From Plastoroseomonas arctica (GTDB lineage: Bacteria; Pseudomonadota; Alphaproteobacteria; Acetobacterales; Acetobacteraceae), in NCBI RefSeq assembly GCF_018128965.1, contig NZ_JAAEDH010000007.1, positions 107,355 through 171,354 on the forward strand: a stretch of 64,000 bases of DNA, read 5' to 3'. The notes beneath the pieces are model-generated. The model worked only from the letters and a program-made list of their open reading frames with translations. It was not told the DNA's origin and made no database searches. A program made the position numbers and the translations under genes. Positions 8,863 to 17,484 of this stretch are shown here, piece by piece. The stretch's first letter is position 1, and the number at the start of each line of letters is the position of its first letter.

Positions 8863-9174
8863 ATGACCGCCACCGCCAATATGATCTTCGCTGACGGCAT
8901 GTCCGACATCGCGATCGCCAACGGCGTCGCACGCATCACGCTGGCGCAGACGGGTGCGGAGGGGAAAACCGTGCCCGTGGCACAGCTGTGCGTGCCGGTG
9001 ACGCAGCTGCCGGCCCTGGCGAACGGGCTGGTGCAGATGCTCAAGCAGCTGCAGGAGAAGGCGCAGGCTGCGGCCGCCGCGGCCGTACCGACCGCGCCGC
9101 AGCAGGAGAACCCGCCCCAGCTGGGTGGCCCGACGCTCTCGCCGGGCGCGTTCCGCTTCGGCGACAAGAACTAG
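8863..9174 (+). CDS. Unrecognised 103-residue protein in the type I secretion operon
   Basis: I do not recognise a family. The protein starts MTATANMIFADGMSDIAIAN, has a central hydrophobic but not membrane-spanning stretch, then an Ala/Gln-rich helix and a Pro/Gly tail ending FRFGDKN. There is no signal peptide and no cysteine-pair motif. It starts 11 bp after the adaptor gene, so it is almost surely co-transcribed with the exporter. It could be the secreted substrate (uncleaved C-terminal signal), a chaperone or an unrelated cytoplasmic protein. Its TAG stop overlaps the TAG of the converging gene within the four bases CTAG (9171-9174). Confidence 0.7.
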   Translation: MTATANMIFADGMSDIAIANGVARITLAQTGAEGKTVPVAQLCVPVTQLPALANGLVQMLKQLQEKAQAAAAAAVPTAPQQENPPQLGGPTLSPGAFRFGDKN

Positions 9175-10271
9175 GCGACCGCCTCCAGCACGAAGGCCGC
9201 GCCGCACCCGGCCGCGATCTCGCGCACATGCGCGACCAGCGCGTCAGGCAGCGGGATGCCCTGCGCGAGCCGGCGCGCACGCTCGCTATCCTCGGGGTCG
9301 CCTGGGATCATCACCGGCACGCCCTGCTCCGCCGGCCGCGTGCCGCGCAGGACCGCGATCTCGGCGGCCATCTGCGCCTCGAAGGCTCCCTCCTCGCGGA
9401 TCGCGCCAGGGTTCAGCGCCATGACGAAATGGCCGATGTCGTCGCCCTCGCCCGGCGCGCGGCGCGCCTTGTGCACGGCAGGGAAAGCCGCGCCCGGCAG
9501 CGTCGCGGCCAGGACATGCGCCATCATGGCAAGGCCATAGCCCTTGTGGCTGCCCATTGCCGCCGTCCCGCCCAGCGGCGAGATCCCGCCGCCCTTCGCG
9601 TTGAACAGCCGATCATAGCCCTCATGCGGATCGACCACCGGCGTGCCGGCCTCATCGAGCACCCAGCCCTCCGGCAGCGGCTTGTCCTTGAGGTGGTAGA
9701 CCTTGACCTTGTTGCCTGCGACCGTCGTGGTCGCCATGTCCAGCACAAAGGGACGCTCGCTGGCCGCGGGGGCCGCGAAGGCGATCGGGTTGGTCCCCAG
9801 CATCGGCTCCGCGCCCCGCGTCGGCACCATCAGCAGGTTGCGCGCCGAGCTCGTCACCAGCCCGATCATCCCGGCATCGGACGCCATGCGCGCGTAATAC
9901 CCCGCCGCGCCGAAATGATGCGAGTTGCGCACCGCGACGATGCCCACGCCATGCGCCCGCGCCTTGCCGATGGCGAGGCGCATCCCGCTCCAGCACGCGA
10001 AATGGCCCAGCGCCGCGCCGCCATCCATCAGCACCACCGCGCCCGCATCGCGCTCCACGATGGGCCGCGCGTCGAGCTTCAGCTGCCCGTCACGGCGCAT
10101 GCCGTCATACATCATCACCATCGAGATGCCGTGGCTGTCGATGCCCATCAAGTCGGTCTCGACCATCACCTCCGCCGTCACCGCGGCGATGTCCTGGGGC
10201 ATCCCCCAGGCGCCGAGAATGGCCAGGATCTGCGCCCGGACCGACGCTTCGCTTGCGTGCATCGCCATCAA
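9171..10271 (-). CDS. Ldh2 family malate/L-lactate/ureidoglycolate-type dehydrogenase
   Basis: NAD(P)-dependent oxidoreductase of the Ldh family 2 (malate/sulfolactate/ureidoglycolate dehydrogenases), 366 residues and cytoplasmic. Visible motifs are the active-site histidine segment VRNSHHFGAAGYYA, TNPIAFAAP, and GGTAAMGSHKGYGLA near the C-terminal cofactor region. Start 10271 gives an ATGA overlap with the stop of the Bug receptor gene upstream, so the two are coupled. It is the last gene of a likely catabolic operon (dioxygenase, FAH-type hydrolase, receptor, dehydrogenase). The actual hydroxy-acid substrate cannot be read from sequence. Confidence 0.9.
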   Translation of the reverse strand: MMAMHASEASVRAQILAILGAWGMPQDIAAVTAEVMVETDLMGIDSHGISMVMMYDGMRRDGQLKLDARPIVERDAGAVVLMDGGAALGHFACWSGMRLAIGKARAHGVGIVAVRNSHHFGAAGYYARMASDAGMIGLVTSSARNLLMVPTRGAEPMLGTNPIAFAAPAASERPFVLDMATTTVAGNKVKVYHLKDKPLPEGWVLDEAGTPVVDPHEGYDRLFNAKGGGISPLGGTAAMGSHKGYGLAMMAHVLAATLPGAAFPAVHKARRAPGEGDDIGHFVMALNPGAIREEGAFEAQMAAEIAVLRGTRPAEQGVPVMIPGDPEDSERARRLAQGIPLPDALVAHVREIAAGCGAAFVLEAVA

Positions 10272-11236
10272 TCCACACTCGCCCCAGTTGCCCGCACAAT
10301 CGGCACCCAGCGCTCGATCTCGCTGCCGATGAACGCCCGCGTCGCCTCGGGGTTCATCCCCTCCGGAATGGTGTTGCCCACCGCCACCAGGCGGTCGCGT
10401 ACATCGGGCAGCTTCAGCACCTCCGCGATCTGCTCATAGAGGAACTGCCGCACCGGGAGCGGCGTGCCGAGCGTGGCCGACCACGGCGCCCACGTCGTCG
10501 CCTGGTAGGCCGGCAGGCCTGCCTCGGCGCTCGTCGGAACCTCCGGCGCCATCCGGCTGCGGACCGGCGTCGCGATCACGATGCCCCGCACCGTTCCGGC
10601 GCGGATGTGGTCGGAGAGAAAACTGATCGTGTCCGCCTGGAACGAGGTCCGCCCACCCGCGAGATCCGTGAACGCGGCCGCCGAACCGCGATACGGCACA
10701 TGCACCGCCTCCACCCCCAACAGCGACACAAGCATCGCGCCGGCGATATGGCCCGTCGTCCCGTTCCCCGAGGACCCGTAGGTGAACTGTCCTGGGCGCG
10801 ACAGAAGCACCGCCCGGAACTCGGCCAGCGTCGTCACACCAAGCGACGGATGCACCGCCACCGCGATCGCCGAATGGCTGCTGATGGTGATGTGGTCCAC
10901 ACCCGTCAGCGGATGAACCGCGAGCGAGCGATACAACCCCACATTCAAGGCGTGGCTACCGAGCGCACCCACCAGCAAGGTATGCCCATCCGGCGCCGCA
11001 CGCGCCAACTCGCCGAACGCCACGATGCCGCCGCCTGACGGGCGATTCTCCACCACGAATTGCTGGCTGAGCCGCGCAGACAACGCCGTCGAGATCAGGC
11101 GCGCATTGATGTCCGCATTGCCGCCGGCCGCCAGCGCCACGAGCACCCGGACAGGGCGCGCGGGGTACTCGCCCAGGCGCGGCTGCGCCGATGCAACGCC
11201 CGAAAGTAGCAGCAAGACAGCGATCAGGCGAACCAT
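10268..11236 (-). CDS. Tripartite tricarboxylate transporter (Bug) substrate-binding protein
   Basis: Periplasmic receptor of 322 residues from the ATG at 11236. The signal peptide is MVRLIAVLLLLSGVASA and the mature start is the family-typical YPARPVRVLVALAAGG. ENRPSGGG and HVPYRGSAAAFTDL are diagnostic for Bug proteins. The frame is open further upstream through a hairpin repeat, but those residues are not receptor sequence, so the longer start is rejected. No TctA/TctB membrane components are nearby, as is usual for the many orphan Bug genes. Gene context suggests an organic-acid ligand. Confidence 0.92.
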   Translation of the reverse strand: MVRLIAVLLLLSGVASAQPRLGEYPARPVRVLVALAAGGNADINARLISTALSARLSQQFVVENRPSGGGIVAFGELARAAPDGHTLLVGALGSHALNVGLYRSLAVHPLTGVDHITISSHSAIAVAVHPSLGVTTLAEFRAVLLSRPGQFTYGSSGNGTTGHIAGAMLVSLLGVEAVHVPYRGSAAAFTDLAGGRTSFQADTISFLSDHIRAGTVRGIVIATPVRSRMAPEVPTSAEAGLPAYQATTWAPWSATLGTPLPVRQFLYEQIAEVLKLPDVRDRLVAVGNTIPEGMNPEATRAFIGSEIERWVPIVRATGASVD

Positions 11237-11257
11237 GAAGCCCCTCCCCCAAGGAAG

Positions 11258-11309
11258 ACTGGGGGAAATGAATTTCCCCCAGACCCCCAATCTTCTATTT
11301 TTATCGATT
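11258..11309 (+). repeat. Interspersed hairpin repeat, copy B
   Basis: A 10-bp perfect stem, CTGGGGGAAA (11259-11268) and TTTCCCCCAG (11273-11282), closes a TGAA loop. The plus-strand tail is ACCCCCAATCTTCTATTTTT. It lies in the 84 bp between the FAH-type gene and the Bug gene, both on the minus strand, so again the T-rich side faces away from gene direction. Confidence 0.75.
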
Positions 11310-11320
11310 GGTCCACGGCA

Positions 11321-12193
11321 CTAGGCGATTCCGTGATCCAGGACGCCGATGCCCTCGACCGAGAGAGCCATCCGATCGCCGCTGCCCAGATAGCGCGGCG
11401 GCTTGCGGAAATGCCCGCTGCCGCTCGGCGTGCCGGTCGCGATCACGTCGCCCGTCCGCAACACCAGAAATCGCGACAGATATGCAATCAGCGCGGCCAC
11501 CGAGAAGATCAGGTCGCGCGTATTCCCCTCCTGCACCACCTCCCCGTTCAGGCGGCACTCCAATCCAACCTGCCATGGCTCGCCGAATTCATCAGCCGTC
11601 ACGATCCACGGACCTATCGGGCAGAACCCGTCGAGCCCCTTCGCGAAACTCGTCATGGGCAAGGGCTGGTCGAACTGGAACTCCCGCGCCGAGACATCAT
11701 TCAGCACCGTATACCCCGCCACATGATCCAACGCCTGGCTCTCCATCACCCCCGACGCCTCGCGCCCGATGACGACCGCCAGCTCCACCTCCCAATCCGG
11801 CTTCGTCACCGAAGGCGGGATGTGCACCAGCGTCCCCGGCCCACACACCGAAGAAGACGGCTTGAGGAAGATCCGTGGCGCCTCCAGCTTCGGCCCACCG
11901 ACCTCCGCCGCATGCGCCCCGTAGTTCCGCCCCACTCCCAGGATCTTTCCCGGCACCAGCGGCGCCAACAGGCCCGCGATTGGCCGCCGCAACGCCGCAT
12001 TCTCCGGCCGTGCCGTGAAGGCCAGGGCCCGCGCGCAAGCCGTCATGGCCGCTTCGTCGTCCAGCAGCGCGACCATGTCCGTCGGCAACACCGCGGCCCC
12101 CTCGCCCGCCGCTGCATCCAGAGCCGCCTGCAACGGCACCAGCGCCTCGCCGAGGATGCCACACAGCCCAGCCTCCGTCCGCGCGAGCCTCAC
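11321..12193 (-). CDS. Fumarylacetoacetate hydrolase family protein
   Basis: A 290-residue member of the FAH superfamily (2-oxo acid hydrolases, decarboxylases and isomerases acting on C-C bonds in aromatic and sugar-acid catabolism). Landmarks are ILGVGRNYGAHAAEVG, the metal-ligand region EVELAVVIGREA, GYTVLNDVSAREFQ, KGLDGFCPIGPW and IATGTPSG near the end. It starts with GTG at 12193 and overlaps the TGA of the dioxygenase gene upstream (GTGA). With the dioxygenase, receptor and dehydrogenase it probably forms a pathway for an aromatic or 2-oxo acid. The exact reaction is open. Confidence 0.9.
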   Translation of the reverse strand: MRLARTEAGLCGILGEALVPLQAALDAAAGEGAAVLPTDMVALLDDEAAMTACARALAFTARPENAALRRPIAGLLAPLVPGKILGVGRNYGAHAAEVGGPKLEAPRIFLKPSSSVCGPGTLVHIPPSVTKPDWEVELAVVIGREASGVMESQALDHVAGYTVLNDVSAREFQFDQPLPMTSFAKGLDGFCPIGPWIVTADEFGEPWQVGLECRLNGEVVQEGNTRDLIFSVAALIAYLSRFLVLRTGDVIATGTPSGSGHFRKPPRYLGSGDRMALSVEGIGVLDHGIA

Positions 12194-13071
12194 GCCGCAA
12201 GCGCCGCGTAGTCGAGGCTCGCCATCACCTGCACGCGGAGGATGAAGCGTGGCTCATCCTCCGCGTAATCGGCCACCGCGTTGTGGGTCGTGCCGATATT
12301 GTCCCACATCAGCACGTCGCCCTCGCTCCACAGGTGGCTGTAGAGAAAGCGCGCCTCGCTCTGGTGGCGGAACAGGAAGCCCAGCAGCGCGTCGCTCTCG
12401 GCGCGCTCCAGACCCTCGATGTGCATCGCGTAGCCGGGATTGCAGTACAGCACCCGCCGGCCGGTGACCGGATGCACCCGGAAGATGGGCTGGCGCACGG
12501 GCGGCTTGGCCGCCTTCTGCGCCTCGGTCAGCGCCTTGCGGATGCTGCCAGGCCGCGCGCGCATGACATCCCAGAACTTCTCGAAATCATGCACCGCGAA
12601 GCGACCCTCCAGCCGCTGCCGCACTTCCTCCGGCAGCGTGTCATAGGCGGCGTGCTGGTTGCGGAACTGCGTCGCCCCCAGCACCCGCCCGTCGCGCCGC
12701 GGCACGCGCTTCGCATGCAGCACGTTGGCTAGCGCGATGTCGTGCGAATAGCTCATATCGGTGTGCCAGCCCTGCCCCGCATCGGACAGGCCCACGGGCT
12801 TGCCCGCCGCATCCCGCTCATTGGACAGGATCATCACCTCGGGGTGGCCCGGCGCGTGGAACATGTTCGCGACGTTGACCTCGAGGTCGCCGAAGCGCGA
12901 CCCGAAGGTGCTCACCGCCGGAGCGTCCAGATCCTGGTTCGGAAAGCACAGCACCCCGTAATGGCCCAGCGCGCGCAGCACATCGCGCCGCGCCGCGTCG
13001 CCCAGCGGCTGTGCGAGATCGATCCCCTCGACGCGCGCGCCGAGCCCGGCATTGTTCGGTGTGATCTCCAT
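12190..13071 (-). CDS. TauD/TfdA family Fe(II)/2-oxoglutarate-dependent dioxygenase
   Basis: A 293-residue oxygenase that would couple 2-oxoglutarate decarboxylation to hydroxylation of a small acid (taurine, 2,4-D and similar). The iron ligands are visible as H-x-D in GWHTDMSYS and the distal His in GTTHNAVADY; the 2-oxoglutarate-binding Arg is in FILRVQV. The start at 13071 has an excellent ribosome site, AGGAGGA, six bases upstream; the frame stays open further 5' but overlaps the divergent murein gene. It is the promoter-proximal gene of the four-gene minus-strand group ending at 9171. Confidence 0.92.
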   Translation of the reverse strand: MEITPNNAGLGARVEGIDLAQPLGDAARRDVLRALGHYGVLCFPNQDLDAPAVSTFGSRFGDLEVNVANMFHAPGHPEVMILSNERDAAGKPVGLSDAGQGWHTDMSYSHDIALANVLHAKRVPRRDGRVLGATQFRNQHAAYDTLPEEVRQRLEGRFAVHDFEKFWDVMRARPGSIRKALTEAQKAAKPPVRQPIFRVHPVTGRRVLYCNPGYAMHIEGLERAESDALLGFLFRHQSEARFLYSHLWSEGDVLMWDNIGTTHNAVADYAEDEPRFILRVQVMASLDYAALAA

Positions 13072-13149
13072 GGCCGTCCTCCTGTTCTTGGAGGGAAGGG
13101 TCTGCCGGCCACACTGCGCCGTCAACTGCGCCCGGAACCCTTGGAATCC

Positions 13150-13178
13150 TTGGCAAACAATCGACGTTTCGGTATGGA
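13150..13178 (+). promoter_or_regulatory. Candidate promoter giving a leaderless transcript
   Basis: TTGGCA (13150-13155), a 17-base spacer and TATGGA (13173-13178) precede the transpeptidase ATG at 13185 by only six bases. The expected start of transcription would fall on the ATG itself. No Shine-Dalgarno is seen there, consistent with a leaderless message. The match is by eye only. Confidence 0.35.
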
Positions 13179-13184
13179 AATCCC

Positions 13185-14696
13185 ATGCGCATCCTCCGGT
13201 CCCTCGCGTTCGCCCTCGCGCTCTGCGCGCCCGTCCTGCTGCCCGCCACGGTGCGCGCGCAAGGCACCACCCTGGCCGCCCCGCAGGCCGGGCTCGCCGC
13301 CCTCGCCGCCCGCCTTCGCGCGTTGGACGCGGATGGCCTGGACCCGCGCCACTACGCCATTCCCGAGGAGGCGCTGGCCACGTCCGACCCCACGCTCTAC
13401 CGCGCCATGCTCGCCAATGCCGCCGACGCGGCCATGGTCGACCTGCTGCATGGCCGCGCGCGCGCCATCGGCGGCCGCCCCGACATCCGCCGCGACGCGA
13501 CCGCGCACATGCTGGAACCCTGGCGCGCCGAGCTCGCCAGCACCGCCAACCCGGCCGCCACGCTCGAACGTGCGGCCCTGCACCACCCCGAGATCGCCCC
13601 GCTGCGCGCGGCCCTGGCCGAGGCGCGTGCCATCGTCGCCCGCGGCCCCGCCCAGGCCATCCCCACCGAGGGCCCGCACACCATCGAGCCCGGCAGCACC
13701 GACGCCCGCCGCATGCCCCTGCTGCGCGCCCGCCTCGCCATCGAGGAGCCGGCACTCGCCGCACTCCCCGCTCCGGACCCGGCGCTCTACGACGAGCCCC
13801 TCGTCGAGGCCGTCAAGCGCTGGCAGGCCCGCGAAGGCTATGAGGCCGATGGCCGCATCGGCCGCATCACCCTCGCCGCGCTGAACCGCCCGCTCGATAG
13901 CCGCGTGATGCAGCTGCGCGCCAATATCGACATGCGCCGCGGCCTGGCAGCGCCGGAGACGCATCGCCGCATTGAGGTGAACCTGCCGCACCAGCGCCTG
14001 CAGTTGCTCGAAGGCAGCACGCCCGTGCTGGACATGGCGGTCATCGTCGGCCGGCCCGATCGCGCCACGCCGCTGATGCGCGTGCGCATGAACGCGGTGC
14101 AGTTCAACCCGAGCTGGGGCGTGCCCGAGCGCAACGCGCGCCAGGACCTGCTGCCGCGCTTCCAGCGCGACCCGGCGGGGATGCAGGCGCGCGGCTTCCG
14201 CCTCTACGGCAATGTCGACGGCGTGCGGACGGTCGTGGACGCAACCACGGTCGATTGGACCGCGATGAACCGCAACAACTTCCCCTATTTCATCCGCCAG
14301 GACGCTGGTGACACGAATGCGCTCGGCCGCATCAAGTTCATCATGCCCAATGGCGAGGACATCTACATGCACGACACGCCGGACCGGCATCTGTTCCGCC
14401 GCCCGGACCGTGCCTTCTCCTCGGGCTGCATCCGGCTCGAACGGCCGATGGAAATGCTCGACGCCGCTCTGTCCGGCACGCCGGGCTGGGACCGGGCGCG
14501 GGCCCAGCGCGTGCTCGACAGCCGCGCGACGTCCGGCACTGCCATCACGCGGACCGTTCCGGTGGCGCTGATCTACACCACCGCGATCGTGAGGGATGGC
14601 GGGGTGGTGCTGCGCCACGATTTGTATAATCACGACGCGACCTACGTTCGTGCGATGGATGCCGCATCCACCCGCACCCGCACCGCGAGTCGTTGA
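13185..14696 (+). CDS. L,D-transpeptidase (YcbB/YkuD type)
   Basis: Periplasmic enzyme of 503 residues that would make 3-3 (mDAP-mDAP) crosslinks in peptidoglycan or attach proteins to it. It starts with a signal peptide (MRILRSLAFALALCAPVLLP). A peptidoglycan-binding-like segment (WQAREGYEADGRIGRITLAALN) near residue 210-235 precedes the YkuD catalytic domain. The active-site motif HDTP...FSSGCIRL has its nucleophile Cys at about residue 415. The YcbK-like M15 gene follows immediately, as in many proteobacteria. There is no clear ribosome site, see the promoter entry. Confidence 0.92.
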   Translation: MRILRSLAFALALCAPVLLPATVRAQGTTLAAPQAGLAALAARLRALDADGLDPRHYAIPEEALATSDPTLYRAMLANAADAAMVDLLHGRARAIGGRPDIRRDATAHMLEPWRAELASTANPAATLERAALHHPEIAPLRAALAEARAIVARGPAQAIPTEGPHTIEPGSTDARRMPLLRARLAIEEPALAALPAPDPALYDEPLVEAVKRWQAREGYEADGRIGRITLAALNRPLDSRVMQLRANIDMRRGLAAPETHRRIEVNLPHQRLQLLEGSTPVLDMAVIVGRPDRATPLMRVRMNAVQFNPSWGVPERNARQDLLPRFQRDPAGMQARGFRLYGNVDGVRTVVDATTVDWTAMNRNNFPYFIRQDAGDTNALGRIKFIMPNGEDIYMHDTPDRHLFRRPDRAFSSGCIRLERPMEMLDAALSGTPGWDRARAQRVLDSRATSGTAITRTVPVALIYTTAIVRDGGVVLRHDLYNHDATYVRAMDAASTRTRTASR

Positions 14697-14701
14697 CCCT
14701 T

Positions 14702-15367
14702 ATGCGTTTCATCGAAGCCTGCCCCTGCTGCGCCGACGCCCAGACCGACACCGCGCCCGCCCTGCCCCGCCGCGCCTGGCTGCGCGGCGCGGCTGGCCTG
14801 CTCACGCTGAGCGCCGCCGCCTGCGCACCCGACGCTTCCACCAGCCCCGGCCCGACCACGACCTCGGCCGGGGCGGATTCCTATCGCCGCGGCCGTGATC
14901 CCGGGCCGGCCTCGCTCGCCTCCGGCCCGCCGCGCAGCTTGCGCGTGCGCCGCGGTGCCACCGGCGACAGCTTCTCGGGCGTCTATTGGCAGAACGGCCG
15001 CTACGACCGCGAGGCGATGGCGAAGCTGAACGCCGTCTTCCGCGATCCTGGCCGCGACGAGGCGACACCGATGGACCCGCGCCTGTTCGACATCCTTGCG
15101 CGGCTGCACGGCGTCATCGGCAGCCAGGAACCCTACGAGCTGCTCAGCGGCTACCGCACGCCCGAGACCAACGCCGCCGGCGCAGCGCGCTCGCGCCGGG
15201 TCTCGCGCGTGTCGCTGCACATGTCCGGCATGGCCGCCGACGTGCGCCTCGCGGACCGGCCGCCGCTCGCCCTTGCGCGCCTGGCCGCCGAGCTGCAGAC
15301 CGGCGGCATCGGGCTGTACAGCTCCGGCTTCGTCCACGTGGATTGCGGGCCGGCGCGGCGCTGGTAA
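14702..15367 (+). CDS. DUF882/YcbK-like M15-family murein peptidase, exported
   Basis: About 221 residues. The N-terminus has a twin-arginine motif, RRAWLRG, followed by a hydrophobic stretch ending LSAAAC, so a Tat-exported lipoprotein is possible. The C-terminal domain matches the YcbK/DUF882 branch of zinc D-Ala-D-Ala carboxypeptidases: SGYRTPETN, the H..D pair in LHMSGMAADVRL and the final metal ligand in GFVHVDCG. It follows the L,D-transpeptidase by a few bases. A TTG start at 14693 overlapping the upstream stop is an alternative. It likely acts on peptidoglycan stem peptides or crosslinks. Confidence 0.88.
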   Translation: MRFIEACPCCADAQTDTAPALPRRAWLRGAAGLLTLSAAACAPDASTSPGPTTTSAGADSYRRGRDPGPASLASGPPRSLRVRRGATGDSFSGVYWQNGRYDREAMAKLNAVFRDPGRDEATPMDPRLFDILARLHGVIGSQEPYELLSGYRTPETNAAGAARSRRVSRVSLHMSGMAADVRLADRPPLALARLAAELQTGGIGLYSSGFVHVDCGPARRW

Positions 15368-15388
15368 TGCGGCGCGCGCGGCAACCAA

Positions 15389-16396
15389 TCACGTCCAGGG
15401 ATTGCGCGGCTTTTCGCTGAAGGCGCCGGTCCATGGTGGGACGGTGGTCGCCGGCGCCGCCAGGTCATGGCCGCCGGCATAGCGCACCAGTGCGGCGACG
15501 CGCGCCGCGATCGGGGGATGCGTCGCGGTGAGCGAGGCGAGCCATCCCTGCCCCGGTGGATCGTCAAGGAACATCGCGCGCACTTGCCCGGGGATCGCCG
15601 GCATGGCGCTCTGCCCCTCGATCCGGCGCAGTGCGGCGATCATTCCGTCGGCGTCCTGCGTCAGCTCAACCGCACCAGCATCGGCGAGGAATTCCCGCCG
15701 CCGCGACAGCGCGAGCTGCAGCACGAAGCCCAGCCCCCAGGCGAAGGAGACCACCACGAAGCCGATGATCGTCGCCGCCATGCTGCCGCGCCGGTCGCCG
15801 CCACGGAACCGCATGCCGCGGAACAGCATCTGCGCCACCAGCGAGATCACCCCCGAGAACACCGCCGCGATCACCAGCAGCCGCGCATCGCCGTTGCGGA
15901 TATGGGTCAGCTCATGCGCCAGCACGCCGCGCAGCTCGGCCTCGTCGAGTGCCTGCAGCAGGCCCCGCGTTACCGTCACGGCGCCCTTGTTGCGTGACAG
16001 GCCCGAGGCGAAGGCGTTGCGCTCCGGCGTCTCGATCACCGCCAGGCGCGGCATGGCGATCCCGCGCGAGATGCACAGCGCCTCGAGCGTGTTCCACAGC
16101 AGCGGCTCCTCGCTGCGGGTCACCCGGCGCGCGCCGGTGATACCGTCGATGATCGCTTGGTTCGCGACCCAGGCGATGGCGAACCAGATCAGCGCGCCGA
16201 TGCAGGCGAACCCGAAGAAATACGGCCACTGCGCCGCCGAGGAGCGCAGTGCCGAGGCCAGCCCGCGCGGGTCGTCGTTGAAGATCAGCGCGAGCCCATA
16301 GGCCATGATCGCGAGCAGTACGGGAAAGCCGGCGAGCAGCAGGCCGGATTTCCACAGGTTGTTCCAGATATGCGTCCGCAGCCCGTAGGCGCCCAC
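15389..16396 (-). CDS. M48 family zinc metalloprotease (HtpX-like)
   Basis: Membrane-bound zinc protease of 335 residues with a GTG start at 16396. Two hydrophobic helices precede the catalytic segment VLAHELTHIRNGD, which holds the HExxH zinc motif. Two further helices and a glutamate-containing segment (REFLADAGAVELT) supply the third ligand, as in HtpX and Ste24. It lies 9 bp behind the LemA gene, a common pairing. HtpX-type proteases clear damaged inner-membrane proteins. Its 3' end faces the DUF882 gene with 21 bp between stops. Confidence 0.9.
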   Translation of the reverse strand: MGAYGLRTHIWNNLWKSGLLLAGFPVLLAIMAYGLALIFNDDPRGLASALRSSAAQWPYFFGFACIGALIWFAIAWVANQAIIDGITGARRVTRSEEPLLWNTLEALCISRGIAMPRLAVIETPERNAFASGLSRNKGAVTVTRGLLQALDEAELRGVLAHELTHIRNGDARLLVIAAVFSGVISLVAQMLFRGMRFRGGDRRGSMAATIIGFVVVSFAWGLGFVLQLALSRRREFLADAGAVELTQDADGMIAALRRIEGQSAMPAIPGQVRAMFLDDPPGQGWLASLTATHPPIAARVAALVRYAGGHDLAAPATTVPPWTGAFSEKPRNPWT

Positions 16397-16405
16397 GACC
16401 CTGCC

Positions 16406-16963
16406 TCAGAACTTCACCGACGGCACGACCTGCACCGCGGCCTTGTCCGCCTCGCTCAATTCGAAGAAGCCGCGCTCCTTGAAGCCGACGGAATTCGCGA
16501 AGGCGACCGCAGGGATGCTCTCGCGCATGGCGTTGTATTCGGAGACGGCGTTGTTGAAGAAGCGCCGCGCCGCCGCGATCTTGTTCTCGAGGTCGGAAAG
16601 CTCGTTCTGCAGGCCGAGGAAGTTCGCATTGGCCTTGAGGTCGGGGTAGTTCTCGGCCAGCGCGAAGATCTGGCGGAGCGAGGCGTTCAGCGCGCCCTCG
16701 GCGACACCCGCCGCCGCCGGCCCATCGGCGCGCACCGCCGCGTTGCGCGCGGCGACCACCGCCTCAAGCGTGCCGCGTTCATGCGCGACATAGCCCTTCA
16801 CCACCTCGACCAGGTTCGGCACCAGGTCGTGGCGCTGTTTGAGCTGCACGTCGACATCCGACCACGCCTGGTTGGTGACCTGGCGGAGCGAGACGAGGCG
16901 GTTATAGGCGAGGAAGAGCCACAGGATGATGGCGCCGACGACGCCAAGGACGATCCATTTCAT
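16406..16963 (-). CDS. lemA: LemA family protein
   Basis: A 185-residue protein with one N-terminal membrane helix (WIVLGVVGAIILWLFLAYN) and a long helical bundle outside, typical of LemA. It keeps the signature RHDLVPNLVEVVKGY near residue 40 and LTxLEN-like NELSDLENKIAAARRFFN. The ATG at 16963 is preceded by AAGGTG. It is encoded directly upstream of the M48 protease and is likely co-expressed. LemA function is not settled; a link to membrane stress and the neighbouring protease is the best guess. Confidence 0.9.
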   Translation of the reverse strand: MKWIVLGVVGAIILWLFLAYNRLVSLRQVTNQAWSDVDVQLKQRHDLVPNLVEVVKGYVAHERGTLEAVVAARNAAVRADGPAAAGVAEGALNASLRQIFALAENYPDLKANANFLGLQNELSDLENKIAAARRFFNNAVSEYNAMRESIPAVAFANSVGFKERGFFELSEADKAAVQVVPSVKF

Positions 16964-17074
16964 GCGGGCACCTTGGGGATGATCCGCCAAGGCTAGAGCA
17001 ATTCCTCACCGGATGACATTGCCCGCCTGTCGGTGCGCCGCCGCGGCATCGCCGCGCCAAACTGGGCGCGGGCC

Positions 17075-17326
17075 TCAGCCCTCGCGCGCAATGACGATCA
17101 GCGCGTCAAGCCGCTCGCAGATCGCGTCATTGACGGTGTTGAGCTGCAGCATCGGCACGACCTCGGCGTCGATTCGCTGTGCGGCGGCAGGGTTGGTCTG
17201 GATCAGGGCGGGCATCAGCTCTGCGAGAATGGCGACCTTCTGGCCGGCGATTTCCGTCGTGCATTCCGCCCGCGCCGCGCCGCAGGCCAGCAGCGCCACG
17301 ACCAATGCCATCGAGGTTCGAATCAT
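17075..17326 (-). CDS. Small exported protein, unknown function
   Basis: An 83-residue product with a clear signal peptide (MIRTSMALVVALLACGAARA) followed by a helical 63-residue mature part. That part contains two cysteines (AECTTEI and DAICERLD) that could form a disulfide in the periplasm. I recognise no family. It stands alone between LemA and the MFS gene, with about 110 and 158 bp of non-coding sequence on either side. The signal peptide and codon pattern make it credible as a gene. Confidence 0.6.
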   Translation of the reverse strand: MIRTSMALVVALLACGAARAECTTEIAGQKVAILAELMPALIQTNPAAAQRIDAEVVPMLQLNTVNDAICERLDALIVIAREG

Positions 17327-17484
17327 CGCCAAAGCTCCGTCCGGTCCGCCGAGAATCGGCTCCGAGAGCGCAACGATGACACGGCGCCGGCGCTGCAGCC
17401 AGCCGGCCGTCGCGGCGCCGTGATGACATTCGCGGGGCACCCTGAGAGGCTGCACCGCCGTGTTCCCGAGGTGCCCTGACTTTC

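Noticed and set aside
11237..11290. N-terminal extension of the Bug receptor
   Set aside because: The extra residues are encoded by the hairpin repeat, and the signal peptide begins at 11236.
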